The notes below the pieces were generated by a model, which had not been told where the DNA came from, did no database searches, and worked only from the letters and a program-made list of their open reading frames with translations. A program made the position numbers and the translations under genes. A DNA stretch of 64,000 nucleotides from Dickeya undicola (GTDB lineage Bacteria; Pseudomonadota; Gammaproteobacteria; Enterobacterales; Enterobacteriaceae), in contig NZ_JSYG01000017.1 of assembly GCF_000784735.1 (NCBI RefSeq), forward strand, positions 1 through 64,000, in the 5' to 3' direction. The first letter of the stretch is position 1. Each line of letters begins with the position of its first letter. Positions 61,101 through 64,000 of the stretch are shown one piece after another.

Positions 61101-62693
61101 ATGAAAAGCGATTGCTTCATCGGTGTGGATGTCGGGTCGGCCAGCGTCAGGGCCGGGGTGTTTGACGGCAATGGTCAGCGCCTGGCGTTTGCGGTGCGGC
61201 CCATCGAACAGTTTCATCCTCGCACGCACGTGGTAGAGCAATCGTCGGCGGATATCTGGCAGGCGGTCGGCGCTTGCATACGTGAAGTGCTGGGCATGGC
61301 AGCGGTAGCGGTAGCGCCTGCGCAGGTGCGTGCCATCGGTTTTGACGCCACCTGCTCGCTGGTGGCGGTCGGGTCGCAGGGGCAGCCGATATCGGTGGCT
61401 GAACAGAACGACCCACAGCGGGACATCATCATGTGGATGGATCACCGCGCCGCCGCCGAAACCACCGACATCAACGCCACCGGCGACGACGCGCTGCGCT
61501 ATGTGGGCGGCGAGGTCAGCATCGAGATGGAGCTGCCCAAGATCCTGTGGTTAAAGCGCCATTTCCCGGCACGTTATCAACAGGTGTGGCGATTTTTCGA
61601 CCTTGCTGATTATCTGGTGTGGCGCGCCACCGGTACGGACGCCGCCAGCGTCTGTACCCTGACCTGCAAGTGGAACTATCTGGCGCATGAAAACCGCTTT
61701 AGCGACCGCCTGTTGCAGACGGTTGGGCTGGCTGATTTGCCGCAGAAAATCCCGCCGCGCATCCTGCAATTGGGCGAGGCAGCCGGAACGCTGGCCGTTG
61801 ATGTGGCGCGTGACTGGGGATTGCCAGAAAACGTGGTGGTCGCCGGTGGCATCATCGACGCGCACGCCGGTGGGTTGGCGCTGGTGGGCAGCGAACCACA
61901 GGGCCGCCTCGCCATCATTAGCGGTACGTCTAACTGCCATATGCTGGTCAGTCGTCAGCCGGTCGAGGTGCCCGGCGTGTGGGGGCCGTACTGGGGGGCG
62001 ATGTTGCCGCAGTGGTGGCTCAACGAAGGCGGACAGAGTGCGGCAGGCGCACTGGTGGAATGGACACTACGCCAGCACGTGCAGTGGCCGGAACTGCTCG
62101 CGCAGGCGGAACAACAGCGCTGTAGCCCGTATGCGCTGCTGAATGAGTGGGTGGCGTTGCTGGAACAGCGCGAGCCGCTGCCGACTCGTCATTTGCATGT
62201 GCTGGCGGATCACCACGGCAACCGCTCGCCGCGTGCCAATCCGAATGCGCGCGGCATGGTGATGGGGCTGACTCTGGAACAAGGGCCGGACGCGCTGGCG
62301 CGGCTGTATCTGGCAACGCTACAGGCGATTGCCTATGGCACCCGCCACATTATCGAGGCGTTGAATCAGGCCGGTCATCATATTACCCGGCTAACGATGT
62401 GCGGCGGTGCCACCAAAAACCCGCTGTGGCTGCGGGAATACGCCGCCATCACCGGCTGCGATATTCAGCTGGCGAGCGAAGAAGACGCCGTTACGCTCGG
62501 CGCGGCGTTGCTGGGGGCGGTGGCCTGCGGCGCGTATCCCTCACTGCCGCACGCGGCACAGGCGCTGGTGCAGCCCGGCCCGCTTATTCGCGCCGACTGG
62601 GGCAATCAGTCGTTTCACGACGCCAAATACCAGATTTATTTACAGATGTATGACTACCAGCAGACCGCCCAACAACAGATGCGCCGTCACTGA
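61101..62693 (+). CDS. FGGY-family carbohydrate kinase (ribulokinase-like)
   Basis: A 530-aa sugar kinase. It has the N-terminal phosphate loop GVDVGSASVRAGVFD, the substrate region MWMDHRA, the catalytic aspartate in GGIIDAHAGG, and the C-terminal ATP motifs SGTSNCHML and CGGATKNPLWL. The pattern fits the ribulokinase/D-ribulokinase-like group of FGGY kinases, but the sugar cannot be fixed. ATG 61101 was used. It is 50 nt upstream of an isomerase-like gene, suggesting a two-step sugar entry path. Confidence 0.85.
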   Translation: MKSDCFIGVDVGSASVRAGVFDGNGQRLAFAVRPIEQFHPRTHVVEQSSADIWQAVGACIREVLGMAAVAVAPAQVRAIGFDATCSLVAVGSQGQPISVAEQNDPQRDIIMWMDHRAAAETTDINATGDDALRYVGGEVSIEMELPKILWLKRHFPARYQQVWRFFDLADYLVWRATGTDAASVCTLTCKWNYLAHENRFSDRLLQTVGLADLPQKIPPRILQLGEAAGTLAVDVARDWGLPENVVVAGGIIDAHAGGLALVGSEPQGRLAIISGTSNCHMLVSRQPVEVPGVWGPYWGAMLPQWWLNEGGQSAAGALVEWTLRQHVQWPELLAQAEQQRCSPYALLNEWVALLEQREPLPTRHLHVLADHHGNRSPRANPNARGMVMGLTLEQGPDALARLYLATLQAIAYGTRHIIEALNQAGHHITRLTMCGGATKNPLWLREYAAITGCDIQLASEEDAVTLGAALLGAVACGAYPSLPHAAQALVQPGPLIRADWGNQSFHDAKYQIYLQMYDYQQTAQQQMRRH

Positions 62694-62743
62694 TAGCCGA
62701 ATTTTCTTCCGGCACCGTCCGGAGAGGACACCAGGAGTACATT

Positions 62744-64000
62744 ATGTTGACACTGACTCTTCCCGTTTCACCCCGTCGGCTTTCCGTCGGCGAACGTGAG
62801 GTTGTGCTGGTTACCAACGCGGATCTGCGGGAATCCGCCAACCTGACCTGCTGGCCGACCCAGCAACAGTTTGAAAGCCGCCTACAGAGCGCGCTGGAAC
62901 AACTGGGATACCGCATGACGCGTGCTCATGCGGTGGATAGCGCTCGCGGGCACGGTTTCATCAGCAGCCAGCGGGAAGGCAGCGATGTGTTCGCCGCGCT
63001 CGACCCCGACGCGCCGGTGATCGTGCTGTTGACCGCCTGGCAGTATTCCCATCATATCGCGCCGTCGCTGGTGCATCACCGCGGCCCGGTATTGCTGCTG
63101 GCTAATTTCGACGGCACCTGGCCGGGGCTGGTGGGCATGTTGTGCATGGCGGGCTGCCTGACCAGCCTGGGGCGCTCGTATTCCCGGCTGTGGTCGGAAA
63201 CCTTTGCGGATGACGCGTTCCGGCAGGGGCTGGCGACCTGGTTGCGCGACGGCGCAGTCAGCCACAAGACTGACTACCTGCGCCCGATAGCCGCGTCTCA
63301 CCCGGTGCTGGCGACGCTTGCTGGTCAGGTTGGCCGTCAGGTGGGGGAATATATTCTGCGGCATAAGGCGATTATCGGGCTGTTCGATACCTTCTGCATG
63401 GGGATGATCAATGGCGTGTTCCCACAGCAGGCGATGGTGAACATCGGTATGCCGATCGAGTCGTTGTCCCAGTCGGCGTTGCTGGTGGAGATGGCGAAGG
63501 TGTCGCCCGCCCTGCGGGAAAACTGCCTGGCGTGGTATGAGCAGCGTGGTATGCGCTTTGAGTTCGGCGATGACGGCAGCCGCCAGCTTACGCGGGCTCA
63601 GGTGCTGGAGCAGTGCGCGATGATGATTGCGATGGCGCGCGTCGTGCAGCGCTTCGGGCTGGCGGCGGTCGGGGTGCAATATCAGCAGGGGTTGAAAGAT
63701 AGCTGCGCCGCGTCCGATTTCGCCGAAGGGGCGATCGGCAACGCAGAGCGCTTCCCGCTGCCGGATGAGCAGGGCGAGCCGATTCGCCCCGATATCGCTA
63801 TCCCTTGTATCAATGAAGTGGACATGGGCAGCGCCATTCCGCAGGTGATGCTGTGGCACCTGTTGCACGGGCTGGGGTTACCGGCGGAAACCACACTGCA
63901 CGATATTCGCTGGGGAAGTGAGTATCAGGGCGTCTTCTACTGGGATTTGGAAATTTCCGGCGCGGTGCCGTTTGCTCACCTCAAAGGCGGTATCGCGGGT
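62744..64000 (+). CDS. Sugar isomerase-like protein (L-fucose isomerase-like), partial
   Basis: Open from ATG 62744 (CCAGGAG site upstream) to the window edge with no stop, 419 codons. Its ending looks incomplete. It resembles the fucose/arabinose isomerase-like family, with VILLTAWQYSHH in the N-terminal half and a probable metal-site segment CINEVDMGSAIPQVMLWHLL. The family is assigned from pattern only. It follows the FGGY kinase closely, so the pair probably isomerises an aldose and phosphorylates the ketose. It is cut off at the end of the window. Confidence 0.7.
   Translation, partial: MLTLTLPVSPRRLSVGEREVVLVTNADLRESANLTCWPTQQQFESRLQSALEQLGYRMTRAHAVDSARGHGFISSQREGSDVFAALDPDAPVIVLLTAWQYSHHIAPSLVHHRGPVLLLANFDGTWPGLVGMLCMAGCLTSLGRSYSRLWSETFADDAFRQGLATWLRDGAVSHKTDYLRPIAASHPVLATLAGQVGRQVGEYILRHKAIIGLFDTFCMGMINGVFPQQAMVNIGMPIESLSQSALLVEMAKVSPALRENCLAWYEQRGMRFEFGDDGSRQLTRAQVLEQCAMMIAMARVVQRFGLAAVGVQYQQGLKDSCAASDFAEGAIGNAERFPLPDEQGEPIRPDIAIPCINEVDMGSAIPQVMLWHLLHGLGLPAETTLHDIRWGSEYQGVFYWDLEISGAVPFAHLKGGIAG

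Overview
This is a contiguous piece of chromosome from a soft-rot plant-associated enterobacterium, most likely Dickeya or a close Pectobacteriaceae relative. The genus is inferred from protein similarity recalled from memory; no database was searched. The evidence is E. coli-like gene order (mobB-mobA-yihD-srkA-dsbA-polA-spf-engB-yihI-hemN-yshB-glnG-glnL-glnA-typA), proteins nearly identical in length to their E. coli counterparts, hexuronate catabolism (uxuA and a GntR regulator), a phytase and several sugar importers. No phage, IS element, plasmid gene or CRISPR array is visible.

Region 1 (1-18650) is conserved core: molybdenum cofactor maturation, the SrkA kinase and DsbA, DNA polymerase I with two DnaA-box-like sites upstream, Spot 42 RNA with its internal SpfP peptide, the EngB GTPase and YihI, HemN, small membrane proteins including YshB, the nitrogen-regulated glnA-glnL-glnG operon with NtrC sites and a sigma-54 promoter, the ribosome GTPase TypA/BipA, and yihX-dtd-fabY. 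Region 2 (18650-32470) is also core: yicH, xanP, the gmk-rpoZ-spoT-trmH-recG group, ligB, eptB and a tRNA-Pro(CGG) gene.

Region 3 (32470-51110) is accessory. It holds a three-gene operon of unknown function (heme-oxygenase-fold protein, SDR oxidoreductase, TPR protein), an MFS transporter, a periplasmic phytase, and two ABC importers of the carbohydrate class. The first importer has two permeases, a binding protein and a PHP-domain hydrolase but no ATPase. The second has a binding protein, two permeases, a MalK/UgpC-type ATPase and an EEP-fold hydrolase, and is divergent from a ROK regulator across a perfect 19-bp palindrome. An AT-rich EamA transporter gene lies between them. The second importer sits between two direct repeats: a broken 3' fragment of a bhsA-like gene and the intact gene, about 8.2 kb apart. 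A reasonable reading is that the locus imports plant-derived phosphorylated or esterified sugars or polyols and hydrolyses them inside the cell; this is inference.

Region 4 (51110-64000) returns to core genes (yhiN, pitA, uspB, uspA, yidA), then uxuA with a divergent GntR regulator, a second bhsA-like gene, yidR, and a sugar-kinase/isomerase-like pair whose second gene runs off the end of the window. A palindromic repeat family sharing a 27-nt core occurs at three intergenic places (20527-20688, 42928-42954, 54972-55053).
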